Source: Zavarzinella sp. (GTDB lineage Bacteria; Planctomycetota; Planctomycetia; Gemmatales; Gemmataceae). From it: a stretch of 64,000 nt of DNA. The notes under the pieces are model-generated. The model did no database searches and was not told where the DNA came from. It was given only the letters and a program-made list of their open reading frames with translations. Shown here piece by piece: positions 15,915 through 25,269 of this stretch (the first letter of the stretch is position 1; each line of letters starts with the position of its first letter). Made by a program: the position numbers and the translations under genes. The stretch is taken from positions 248,001 through 312,000 of the forward strand of contig JAWKTI010000002.1 in assembly GCA_041399155.1 (NCBI GenBank), read 5' to 3'.

Positions 15915-18875
15915 ATGATCAGACAGTTGATTTTCTTTTGTACCTTCTGGCTCATTCCACTTTCTACGGCAGCAGAAATAGTTGTTGCGGAAGGTGAAAA
16001 GTTTACTCCGCAAGATCAGCTTGGTTGGAAAATTACCCACCAGGATGATTCCTACGGCAGCCACACTTACGGTGGGATGTGGATGACGCACGGTGGCTGT
16101 CTGGGTGCCCCCACTTCCAGCGAAAACAGCATCGCCATTCAGAAAGTAACGATTGCCCAGGCGGGCCAGTACCGAGTCTGGAGTAAATATCAGGCCCCAC
16201 CGTACTTTCACTATTTGCACCGCGTAGAAGTCATTCAGGGCGGGAAAACTGTTTTTCAGCATGTTTATGGTAAGAAAGGCACTGATCGACTCTGGAGCTT
16301 CAGTGGTGTTAGTGATGAACTCTGGTGGCCCTGGGGGGTAGATCACGATGCGGCTGAAGCCCCAAAGAATCTTGCGAATCTGCAGGCGGGAGAAGCGGAG
16401 ATCCGCTTGATCACAGAAAAAAATCCTGCACCAGGTGGGGATCGATTTATTGACTTCATCTTGCTGACAACGGAACCCGCAGATACTTACGAAGGCTTTA
16501 AACCTTACCGTGTTGGATCGCCTTTTACGCTCGAAGCCATGGCCTCTACCCAGCTATATGTGCGTTTTCAACACAATGCCGCCCAGCCACAGGCGTTATC
16601 GATTTCCCGCAACGGTCACTACCAGCCCAATTACGGCGGGGCCACAACCAAGTTACCTGTTACCCCACCCGGGCAATGGTCGGAGTGGGTGAATATCGGC
16701 CCATTTTGTCGTTTAGTTCACGATGAAGGTTTGCGTTGCCAGTTAGGTAAGGCGGCAAATGGTGCGAAGATTTCTGTGCAGTTTGCCCGCACCGTCAATG
16801 GCCAGTCGCCCGCAGGTGTTGCCAGCCTTGAAGAAGGCGACTACGTCGTCGTGCCGATTGATATCACCTGGAATCAAAAATCTGTGGTGATCTCTTCGCA
16901 GGAACATGCCCGCAGGATCATTCAGCAAGCACAACAATGGCGTAAAGCGAATCAAGGGAAAAAGCCTCAGCAAATTCTGTTCTACGGCAATTTCTCTGGT
17001 CAGGAAAAATGGGTTACCGATCTGAAAAGTACATTGGGTTATAACACCTTACTGCCAGAAGGTTATCCGCAGGTGCATTGTAGTGGACTGCATGCTCATG
17101 CCAGCAACCCCGCACTGATCAAACAGGTGGCAGCAAAGCTGACTGATAAGTCGAAGTTCCGCATCATGAGCTTTGGGGATGAAATTGCTCTTGGGAGCAT
17201 CAATTTCAATGATCCGGAAAATCAAAAGAAGTTTGTTGCATGGTTGAAAGCACGCAACGTGGGAGCAAAAGAATTAGGGATTCCTGCTGACCAGGCAAAA
17301 TTGATCAAAACTGGTGATCCCCGCCTGGTTTGGTATTCCAACCTGTTTAACGAGGAATCTCGCTTTGCCGATTTCAAAAGCCTGACCGATTTAACCAAAG
17401 CAGAAATTGGTAAGCATGTGCTGACAGGTGCCAATTATTCGCCGCACCACCTGGCACTGTATTACGGGCCGATTTATCAGTGGATTGATATTTTCAAAGC
17501 ACAGGGCATGAGCATGTTCTGGGCAGAAGACTACATCTTCAGCGTGCCGGAAGTGCCGCAAATCATCTCGTGGCATTTTGCCCAGATCCAATGTGCTGTT
17601 AAGTACCATCAGCAGTCGATTCACTACTACGTGATGCCACACGCGCCCGGCCAGACACCTGATAATCTGCGTCGTAATCTGCTGTATGCTGTGGGTTCTG
17701 GCACTCAGCATGTCGATAATTTCTGGGTGGCACCCGCAGAGCGATTCACCGAAAATTACGTATCTTGGCATTATCCGGAAAACTTCAAAACATTGTCAGA
17801 AGCGATCTTCGATACCGCAGAAGCGGAACCTTTTCTGATGACTGGTAAGAATCGACGCAGTCGGATTGCACTGATTACTGGCAAAGCAACCGATTTCAAC
17901 GAATCACGCCTGCAAGTTGCAAAATCGATCGATCCGTTTACCAGCATCTCCAAGAATGCACCAGAACAACTCAATCAGATCATCTGTCGTAAAGAACAGC
18001 AGATGCTGTACCTGGGTCTTACCCAGGCCGGGTACCGCGTTGAACTGATTACTGAAGATGATATTGTTGATCGCAAGGCACTGAATGATTATGATTCTGT
18101 TTACTTCGCAGGAGAGTGGATCGACCACCGTGCTGTGCCACTATTGGATGAGTGGGTGAATGCGGGTGGGCAACTGTATGTCAGTGGGGGCAGCGGCCAC
18201 TTAAACGAATTTAATGCTCCCCACCCGGAAATGTTGAAACTGCTGGGTTTGAAAAGCATTGATACTCGAAAAAATGCGGTCATTCTGCGAACCTTACTGG
18301 AACTGCCACTGTTCCCGGCAATTGATCAGATCAATTTTCAGGGCAAAAAAGTAGATGCAATCGGCATGCAACAACGTCTGCAACCATCAGATGCCGTGGT
18401 ATTGGGTACCTGGAAGGATGGTAGTGGAGCAATCACCCACCGGAAGCTTGGCAAAGGCAATATCTACACCGTGGGCACTTTGATTGGTAATGCCTGGATG
18501 AAAACCGGTCTGCGACAAATCCCATACGCACGTGGGGGCAGGCATTGCGTGTATCATCCGGAAAAGTTTGATGAAACCACCAGTACAATTTTGCAGTTAG
18601 GTGTGCAGAACATTTCCAGCAGCAAAATGGCTACATTTAATCAGCCCCACGTGGAGGCAGTTATTCGTGATTCTAACCTGGGAAGTGTGGTAACGCTGAC
18701 CAGTTGGAATAACGCACCCTTGCAGAAACTGGAGTGCCGTATTCCCTGCAGTTTCTCACCGAAATCAGTTCGCTCTGTGCAGCAACAGAAGGATCTGCCT
18801 TTTCAGTTTCAGAATGGAGAAGTGGTGTTGACTCTGGACCTGGCCGACAGCGATTTTCTTTTGCTGAAGAAGTAA
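15915..18875 (+). CDS. Secreted glycosidase-like protein with class I amidotransferase-like domain
   Basis: A 986-residue protein from ATG 15915, chosen because a clear signal peptide follows (MIRQLIFFCTFWLIPLSTAA). The frame is open to 15876, but that start would bury the signal. Residues about 20-190 look like a carbohydrate-binding beta-sandwich (KVTIAQAGQYRVWSKYQAPP). Residues about 330-650 resemble a TIM-barrel (MSFGDEIALGS, MSMFWAEDYIFSVPE). Residues about 690-830 resemble the beta-galactosidase trimerisation or GATase-like fold (LTQAGYRVELITEDDIV, NAGGQLYVSGGSGHLNE). This order recalls GH42-type enzymes, though I cannot place it in a numbered family or name the catalytic acids with confidence. 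Probable role: polysaccharide degradation outside the cytoplasm. Confidence 0.65.
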   Translation: MIRQLIFFCTFWLIPLSTAAEIVVAEGEKFTPQDQLGWKITHQDDSYGSHTYGGMWMTHGGCLGAPTSSENSIAIQKVTIAQAGQYRVWSKYQAPPYFHYLHRVEVIQGGKTVFQHVYGKKGTDRLWSFSGVSDELWWPWGVDHDAAEAPKNLANLQAGEAEIRLITEKNPAPGGDRFIDFILLTTEPADTYEGFKPYRVGSPFTLEAMASTQLYVRFQHNAAQPQALSISRNGHYQPNYGGATTKLPVTPPGQWSEWVNIGPFCRLVHDEGLRCQLGKAANGAKISVQFARTVNGQSPAGVASLEEGDYVVVPIDITWNQKSVVISSQEHARRIIQQAQQWRKANQGKKPQQILFYGNFSGQEKWVTDLKSTLGYNTLLPEGYPQVHCSGLHAHASNPALIKQVAAKLTDKSKFRIMSFGDEIALGSINFNDPENQKKFVAWLKARNVGAKELGIPADQAKLIKTGDPRLVWYSNLFNEESRFADFKSLTDLTKAEIGKHVLTGANYSPHHLALYYGPIYQWIDIFKAQGMSMFWAEDYIFSVPEVPQIISWHFAQIQCAVKYHQQSIHYYVMPHAPGQTPDNLRRNLLYAVGSGTQHVDNFWVAPAERFTENYVSWHYPENFKTLSEAIFDTAEAEPFLMTGKNRRSRIALITGKATDFNESRLQVAKSIDPFTSISKNAPEQLNQIICRKEQQMLYLGLTQAGYRVELITEDDIVDRKALNDYDSVYFAGEWIDHRAVPLLDEWVNAGGQLYVSGGSGHLNEFNAPHPEMLKLLGLKSIDTRKNAVILRTLLELPLFPAIDQINFQGKKVDAIGMQQRLQPSDAVVLGTWKDGSGAITHRKLGKGNIYTVGTLIGNAWMKTGLRQIPYARGGRHCVYHPEKFDETTSTILQLGVQNISSSKMATFNQPHVEAVIRDSNLGSVVTLTSWNNAPLQKLECRIPCSFSPKSVRSVQQQKDLPFQFQNGEVVLTLDLADSDFLLLKK

Positions 18876-18997
18876 CTGTCATCCCCAGCAACATAGCTAC
18901 GGTCCTTTGCCGTGGGTTTTGCGATGATTTGTTGGTTAATTAATCGCCAAGAAGCAAAAGTCTTTGTCACTCCAAGAACTGATATTTTGCAGAGATA

Positions 18998-19894
18998 CTA
19001 TTTCTTTGGCTGGGGTGGTTTCACCACGGGTGCGGTGGGGTCAGCGCTCCATTCTGCCCAACTGCGGTAGTAGTTCTTCACATTTTTCCCACCCATCAGT
19101 TCCATGCCAAAGGCCATCACTGCAGCACGTCCGCCCGATTGACAGTGCGTTACCGTGGGACGCTGCAGATCGATCCCCGCTACCTCAAACAGCTTTTGCA
19201 GTTCCGCTTTTGGCTTGAATTTCTGCGTATTCGGATCGAGCAGGTCTTTCCACTCCAGCAACTTAGCGCTGGGAATTGCCCCCGCCCGTTTATTCTTCAG
19301 CGGGTCCAGCCCACAATGTTCTTTTTCCGATCTGGAATCGACTATCTGAAGTGATTGAGTCTTCAGGCTTTTCATTAATTCTTCTTTGGTTGCCAGCACC
19401 GATTGATCGGCTTTGGGAACAAAAGTGGTTTTCTTGACAAACACAGGAACGATAGACGTGGGACCTTTGTTTCCTTCGTATGCGGCCCAGCCACCGTTCA
19501 GCAATTTGGCGTTTTCCACACCCCAGTATCGCACAATCCACCAGATCCGTGCTGCATCTTTCGAAAAAGAGTTGTCATAAACCACAATAGTGTCTTTGGC
19601 AGAAATCCCCAAGTCGCCCAGTTTAGCTGCCCAGCCTTTCAAATCTTCGCCATCTCCGAATGTTTTGGCCCACGTGGCGTGATCAACCCAGCGGGCACCT
19701 GGGATATGTCCTTTTTCGTAATCCGGTTTCGGGCGGGCATCCAGAATGATCCAACTCTTTGCACTATCAGCACTTAGGTCGGATACTTCGACCAGCAGAT
19801 CCGCTGGATAGGGGTCTGCACGAACGACTGAAGGACTAACGATCCACAAAGTGGCAAAGGCGAGATAACCAACAAGTTTCTGGAGAGAGTTCAT
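18998..19894 (-). CDS. Exported tandem-rhodanese sulfurtransferase
   Basis: A 298-residue protein. The start ATG at 19894 is preferred because AAGGA lies just upstream; in-frame starts at 19924 and 19909 would put the signal peptide too far inside. The signal peptide is MNSLQKLVGYLAFATLWIV..., ending near VRA. Two rhodanese domains follow: an N-terminal, inactive-looking one with WIILDARPKPDYEKGHIPGA, and a C-terminal one with ILDSR-like IVDSRSEKEH and the active loop HCQSGGRAAVM, where Cys is the persulfide-forming residue. The CxSGxR loop is that of thiosulfate or mercaptopyruvate sulfurtransferases. It is convergent with the glycosidase-like gene and divergent from the alkyltransferase gene. 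Confidence 0.88.
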   Translation of the reverse strand: MNSLQKLVGYLAFATLWIVSPSVVRADPYPADLLVEVSDLSADSAKSWIILDARPKPDYEKGHIPGARWVDHATWAKTFGDGEDLKGWAAKLGDLGISAKDTIVVYDNSFSKDAARIWWIVRYWGVENAKLLNGGWAAYEGNKGPTSIVPVFVKKTTFVPKADQSVLATKEELMKSLKTQSLQIVDSRSEKEHCGLDPLKNKRAGAIPSAKLLEWKDLLDPNTQKFKPKAELQKLFEVAGIDLQRPTVTHCQSGGRAAVMAFGMELMGGKNVKNYYRSWAEWSADPTAPVVKPPQPKK

Positions 19895-20091
19895 CAAGTA
19901 TTCCTTCATTAGAATGAATGGCAATATTGAAAAATTGCAATATTGCTGATCGGAAATGCAATGCCGGGTTCATTTCCTTCCATCATTTTAGACTTTTGTT
20001 GCAGGTGCTACATTCACTACAGGCCAGATTGTGGCTGGATTGGTCCTCAGGAAACATTTCAAGGTGGGTTTCGCACCCCAGATTGCCTAAA

Positions 20092-20637
20092 ATGAAGATT
20101 CAATTAATTGACTCAGCGGTGTGCACCATGCTCAAATATATTGTAAACAAAACAGATATTGGATTAATGCTGATTGCTGGTAACACCCAAGGTATATGTC
20201 TGGTGGCCTTTGCCGACACAGAACAAGAACTTCACGACGTTTGTGCTGCACGCGTTCCAGGTGCAATTCACCTTTCAGACGAACAATTGCAAATTTGGGC
20301 GAACGAAATCATCAAAATGATCGCCGATCCGTTGGCAGAAGTCAATCTCCCGCTTGATTTACAAGGCACCACTTTTGAACGTGCTGTGTGGGAAGCATTA
20401 CATATGATTCCTGCGGGCGAAACCCGCACCTATTCTGAAATTGCCACGCAGGTTGGCAAGCCCAAAGCGGTTCGTGCAGTTGGGCGTGCGTGCGGCAACA
20501 ACCCAGTGGCCATTGTCGTGCCATGCCACCGTGTGATTGGCAGCAACGGCAAACTCACCGGTTATCGGTGGGGCATTCGCAGGAAGCAACAACTATTAAT
20601 GAAGGAAGCCGAACAGTGCCCAGCACTGGTGCAGTAA
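20092..20637 (+). CDS. ogt: Methylated-DNA-[protein]-cysteine S-methyltransferase
   Basis: A protein of about 181 residues. The C-terminal DNA-binding domain has FERAVWEALHMIPAGETRTY, the Arg finger region (AVRAVGRACGNNP) and the acceptor-Cys motif IVVPCHRVIGSNGKLTGY. The enzyme transfers the alkyl group from O6-alkylguanine to its own Cys in PCHR. The N-terminal part (LLIAGNTQGICLVAFADT, with LMLIAGN) fits the MGMT ribonuclease-like domain. There is no Ada-type zinc domain. ATG 20128 (MLKYIVNKTD) is an equally good start by homology, and neither start has a strong ribosome binding site. It is 28 nt before the BNR-repeat gene, but the products look unrelated. Confidence 0.88.
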   Translation: MKIQLIDSAVCTMLKYIVNKTDIGLMLIAGNTQGICLVAFADTEQELHDVCAARVPGAIHLSDEQLQIWANEIIKMIADPLAEVNLPLDLQGTTFERAVWEALHMIPAGETRTYSEIATQVGKPKAVRAVGRACGNNPVAIVVPCHRVIGSNGKLTGYRWGIRRKQQLLMKEAEQCPALVQ

Positions 20638-20665
20638 ACGACGTAAATCATTGAGGAGCAGCAAC

Positions 20666-23600
20666 TTGCGATTGATCAGCTTATTTTCTGTTTTTCTTGC
20701 CGCCAGCTTCCTGGTGGGGCAAGAGAAAAAAGATCCCCCGAAGTCAACTTCGCCAAAACCGCCCACAGAACTGTTGAAGACCCGTTTGCTGGGGCCCGCA
20801 GTCACTTCGGGTCGCGTGGTGGGCTTTGCAATTCATCCCACAACGCCCAGCACGTACTACGTAGCTGTGGCCTCAGGTGGCGTGTGGAAAACGACCAATG
20901 CGGGCACCACCTGGACGCCGATTTTCGACCAGCAAGGGTCCTTTTCTATTGGCTATGTAACGCTGGACCCCAAAAACCCCAACGTGGTTTGGGTGGGCAC
21001 TGGTGAAAACAACAGCCAGCAGCGTTGGTTACGGCGATGGCGTGTACAAATCGGTCGATGCGGGCAAGACCTGGCAGAACATGGGTCTGAAGAAATCCGA
21101 ACATATTGGCAAAATTATGGTCGACCCACGCAACTCCGATACAGTTTACGTGGCAGCTCAAGGCCCACTATGGTCATCTGGTGGGGATCGTGGCTTGTAC
21201 AAAACCACGGACGGTGGCAAATCCTGGTCGGCAATATTAACAATTGATGAGAATACGGGTATCACCGACTTCCTGCTTGATCCAGAAAATCCCAATCAGA
21301 TTGTGGCAGCCAGCTATCAGCGTCGCCGTCATGTCTGGACCCTGGTGAACGGTGGGCCAGGCTCAGCAATTCACCGCACCACCGATGGTGGCAAGACCTG
21401 GAAAAAGATTCGCAGTGGCTTACCCAACAGCGAGTTAGGACGAATTGGTCTGGCGCAGGCCGCCTCCCAGCCACAGACGATTTATGCAGTTGTGGAAGCC
21501 GCCAGCAAACAAGGTGGGATTTTTCGCAGTGATGATTTTGGCGTAACCTGGCAAAAACGGAATCCCTACGATCAACAGGCACAATATTATGCCCACCTGG
21601 TGGTCGATCCCACCGCACCAGACAAAATTTTTGTGATGGGGGTGTACATTCAGGTTTCCATCGATGGAGGGAAAACCCTCACTTCGATGCCGGATCGAAA
21701 CAAGCACGTCGACAATCACGCCATGTGGATTAATCCCGCCAACACCAACCACTATCTGGTGGGGTGCGACGGTGGAATTTATGAGAGTTTCGACCAAGGT
21801 GCTAACTGGAATTTTAAACCCAACCTGCCGATCACCCAGTTTTACGATATTGGCGTCGACCAGAACCCGAAGAGTGGGGAGTACTACCACGTTTATGGTG
21901 GCACGCAGGACAACTTTACCCTGGGGGCACCTGTCCGCACCCGTTCCTCGAATGGTATCAACAACAACGATTGGTATGTGGTGCAGGGCGGCGATGGTTT
22001 CCACTGTGCGGTTGATCCGGAAGATCCCAACATTGTGTACGCAGAATACCAGTACGGCGGACTGTGCCGATTTGATCGCAGCACGGGGAATCGCGTAGAT
22101 ATCAGCCCGTTGCCACCAGAAGATGGTCCCCCGCTTCGCTGGAACTGGGACGCACCGCTGATCATCAGCCCCCACGCACCCAAGCGGTTATACTATGCTG
22201 CCAACCGATTATTCCGGTCTGATGATCGTGGGGATTCGTGGGTGCTGGTCAGCCCTGATCTCACTCGGCAACTTGATCGCAATCAATTACCAGTGATGGG
22301 CAAAATTCAGCCACCCGATGCGGTTGCCAAAAACCTCTCTACCTCCATCTATGGCAACATCGTCGCACTGGCAGAATCGCCCAAAGTGGAAGGGTTGATT
22401 GCCGTTGGAACCGATGATGGTCTGATTCAATTCACCGAAGATGGTGGGAAAACCTGGCGAAAAATTGAAAAAATCGCAGGCGTTCCAGAAAAAACCTACG
22501 TCAGCAAAATTGTTGCAAGTCGTCATGATGAAAGCTTTTACGTTGCATTCGACAACCACAAAAACGGCGACTTTGCCCCTTACCTGTACCGCACGTCCGA
22601 CCGTGGTAAGACCTGGCAGGCGATTACCAGCGACCTTCCCACTCGTGGGACAGTATATGCCATTGCTGAAGACCATGTGAAGCAGGATTTACTGTTCTGT
22701 GGCACCGAGTTTGCGCTGTATGTATCGGTTAATGGTGGCAAAAACTGGCACAGCGTGGGTGGCTTACCTACGATTCAGGTGAAAGATCTTGTTATTCAAC
22801 GTGCCAATGACGATCTGGTGATTGGTACCTTTGGCCGTGGGATTTATGTGATCGATCACTATACCACGTTTCGCGAAGCGGTTTCGGTGAAATACCAGGA
22901 AAAAAATAGTCACATTTTCCCACCACGTCCCGTGGTGCAATATGTACCCTCCCAGCCACTGGGTGGGTCTGGCAATGGCTTCGTTGGAGAATCACATTTT
23001 TCAACTTCGCCTGCCAGCACAGGTGCCACCATCACCTATTATGTGAAAGAGTCATTAAAAACCTTGAAAGACCAGCGCAAAGCAAGTGAAGAGAAGGCGA
23101 AAGATTCAAAGTACCCTTCGATTGAGCAGTTACGGAAAGAAGAGCAGGAAGAAAAGCCCAGCCGTTTTCTGAAAATTACCGATTCAGAAGGGAAACTAGT
23201 GCAATTGCTGCCTGCAGCCAGCACCAAAGGCCTGCACACTGCACGCTGGGATCTGCGTGATCTGCCTTCCTACCTGACAGGTACCAACCCAGGCCGTGGC
23301 TTCAGTGTGCTGCCTGGCAAATACCGCGTGGCGCTGTTTGAGCGGGTGAATGGCAAAACCGCCCCACTGGGGGATAGTGTGGAATTGACAGTACTTCCCG
23401 ATCCATTATCACCAATTACCCCGGCACAAACCGAAAAGATTCAACAGTTTCGTGCTGCGGGCAAAAAGTTGATGCAGCAATCTGCCACCACAGAAGAACT
23501 GTTGTCCGACGTCTCGAAAAAGCTAGGAATCCTGAAAGCCGCAGCCACTTTGGTGGATATGCCTGATGACGCCTTGTTGAAGACGATCGTCGATATTCAA

Positions 23601-23888
23601 CTGGAAGTACAACAACTGACCAACGACCTGCGTGGCGATGATTTTCTGGCTGAACGCTATGAAAGTGTACCCACCTCAATAAATGATCGGCTGCGAAAAG
23701 CATTGTATGCCAATTCACGATCGATCACACCGCCAGGTGGGACACAGTTGGAAAACCTGAAACTGGCGGAAACCGGTTTGAAACGAATCTCGTCCCGCCT
23801 GTCGAACATTCAGGAAGTCGAACTGCCGAAGATTCACGCCCGCCTGAAAGAATTGAACGCACCCAGTTTGCCTGGTGTGGGAAAGTAG
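20666..23888 (+). pseudogene. VPS10/sortilin-type BNR-repeat beta-propeller protein, frameshifted near 21020
   Basis: The gene starts at TTG 20666 with GAGGAG 7 nt upstream and a signal peptide (MRLISLFSVFLAASFLVGQ). It encodes about 1075 residues, but the frame changes between 21017 and 21023. The first frame reads to GTGENNSQ; the second resumes with SVGYGDGVYKSVDAGKTW and runs to 23888. A net +1 or -2 change in the CAGCAGC stretch explains it. At least ten Asp-box/BNR motifs are visible (TTDGGKSW, TTDGGKTW, SDDRGDSW, TEDGGKTW, TSDRGKTW and others), marking one or two extracellular beta-propellers. A C-terminal helical region (about 200 residues) and the KYRVALFERVNGK strand module resemble other planctomycete proteins of this type. 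Both halves show good coding pattern, so either recent inactivation or a sequence error is likely. Confidence 0.8.
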
Positions 23889-23920
23889 TCCGTCCCCATT
23901 CTTCAATGATGGAAATATAA

Positions 23921-23952
23921 TCTCTGTTGTGCATTCCAATCCACAACAGAGA
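23921..23952 (+). promoter_or_regulatory. 11-bp perfect hairpin directly before the iron permease family gene
   Basis: TCTCTGTTGTG (23921-23931) is fully complementary to CACAACAGAGA (23942-23952), with a 10-nt loop. The stem ends 5 nt before ATG 23958. The only purine-rich candidate ribosome binding site (CAGAGAA) lies in the 3' arm, so folding would hide it. Alternatively the palindrome could be an operator. No T-run follows, so a terminator is unlikely. Confidence 0.55.
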
Positions 23953-23957
23953 ACATC

Positions 23958-24368
23958 ATGTATACCAGAAACTGGTATTCCCGCTTTGCTCAGCGTGCAT
24001 CCCACTTTTGCGGTCGGCCACGTGTGTTCGCCTTGGCGGTCGCTGTCATCCTTATCTGGATTGTCACTGGGCCCTTGTTTGGCTTTAGCGATACCTGGCA
24101 ACTGGTAATCAATACTGGTACCACCATCATCACCTTTTTGATGGTGTTCCTGATCCAGAATACGCAAAATCGCGATACGATGGCGATTCAGATTAAGCTG
24201 GATGAACTGATTCGAGCCACCAAGGGGGCACACAATGCCTTGCTCGACCTCGAGGAGCTTGATGAAAGCAACCTGGATGCGTTTAAGGCAAAGTACCAGG
24301 CATTGGCAGCCACCGCACGGGCAGAACTGGGCCTGGGCAATCAGGATACCGGCACCCCAGAACCATGA
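23958..24368 (+). CDS. Low-affinity iron permease family protein
   Basis: A 136-residue protein from ATG 23958. Two membrane segments are visible (about residues 24-43 and 50-72). The family signature FSDTWQLVINTGTT, then FLMVFLIQNTQNRD and IQIKLDELIRATKGAHN, is strongly conserved in the small bacterial iron permease (Fet4-like) family. Its length is normal for the family. Evidence for iron transport by the bacterial members is thin; the name is inherited from the fungal protein. The gene stands alone behind an 11-bp hairpin that could control translation. Confidence 0.85.
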   Translation: MYTRNWYSRFAQRASHFCGRPRVFALAVAVILIWIVTGPLFGFSDTWQLVINTGTTIITFLMVFLIQNTQNRDTMAIQIKLDELIRATKGAHNALLDLEELDESNLDAFKAKYQALAATARAELGLGNQDTGTPEP

Positions 24369-24399
24369 GCAGGTTACTCTGAGTCATCGGTGCTAGCAA

Positions 24400-25254
24400 C
24401 TATCGAAACAACAGCACTGGTACTTCGGATGTGCGAATGAGTGCACTGGTGGTGCTGCCGAGAATCATGCTGCGGATTTTTGAATGTCCGTAAGCACCCA
24501 TCACCAGCAGATCAATCTGATTCGCAGCGATTGTTTCTGCCACAACAGCATCCACGTGCTTTCCTTGCTTGATACTGGCGTGAACTGTCACCCCGGATGT
24601 GGTCAGTTTCTCCATTGCTGCAGACAGGATTGTCTGTGCTTCCGGAGTGGGTTCACTTACTTTCAGCAGATAGCACTCCAGACCTTTCAGTAGCGGATTG
24701 CGGGCGGCAAAATCAATTGCCTTCTCTGCTGCTGGGCTGCCATCATACGCAATCAGAAACTTCTGCACATTGCCCACTGTGGGGGTGGCAACCAGCAACG
24801 GCTTATGAATTGCACGATCCACACGTTCCAGATTTGCACCCATGTGGTGGGGAACATGCTGTAAATGCTCTCCCCGTTTACCCATCACAATCAGTTCGGC
24901 TTCCGCTTCCAGTTCGGCAATCGTTTCCACCAGGCTGCCACGGCGATGCAACACTTCTGGTGGGGGCATGCCCTTTGCAGCCAGCACTTCTTTGGCATGC
25001 TCCAGCATCAGCAAACCTCTGGTCAATTCCTGCTTGCCATGTTCTTCATCTGCTTTAGTAAGCACTTCCAGCAGACTGGCGTTGGCACCCAGCCCGATTT
25101 GACCACTCATATCGGCGTGCACCACTTCAGTATGTGGTGCAACCACATGCAGCAAAACAATGGGAAGGCCACTTCGTTCCGATGCCCATGCACTCAAGGT
25201 GCACACGTGATCGGCAAACTCCGATCCGTCAATACATGCAATGATCCTGCCCAT
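24400..25254 (-). CDS. Tandem universal stress protein
   Basis: A 284-residue protein made of two UspA domains. The first starts MGRIIACIDGSEFADHV and ends with AELIVMGKRGEHLQHVPHHMG (the G-x2-G-x9-G-[ST]-like nucleotide loop is degenerate). The second has KFLIAYDGSPAAEKAID and the canonical LLVMGAYGHSKIRSMILGST loop, so only the C-terminal domain is expected to bind ATP well. The start is ATG 25254; an in-frame GTG lies nine bases earlier. It begins 15-18 nt after the SulP stop on the same strand, so the two are very probably coupled. Usp domains next to or fused to SulP transporters are thought to regulate transport. Confidence 0.9.
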   Translation of the reverse strand: MGRIIACIDGSEFADHVCTLSAWASERSGLPIVLLHVVAPHTEVVHADMSGQIGLGANASLLEVLTKADEEHGKQELTRGLLMLEHAKEVLAAKGMPPPEVLHRRGSLVETIAELEAEAELIVMGKRGEHLQHVPHHMGANLERVDRAIHKPLLVATPTVGNVQKFLIAYDGSPAAEKAIDFAARNPLLKGLECYLLKVSEPTPEAQTILSAAMEKLTTSGVTVHASIKQGKHVDAVVAETIAANQIDLLVMGAYGHSKIRSMILGSTTSALIRTSEVPVLLFR

Positions 25255-25269
25255 TATGGTCACCCTGGA

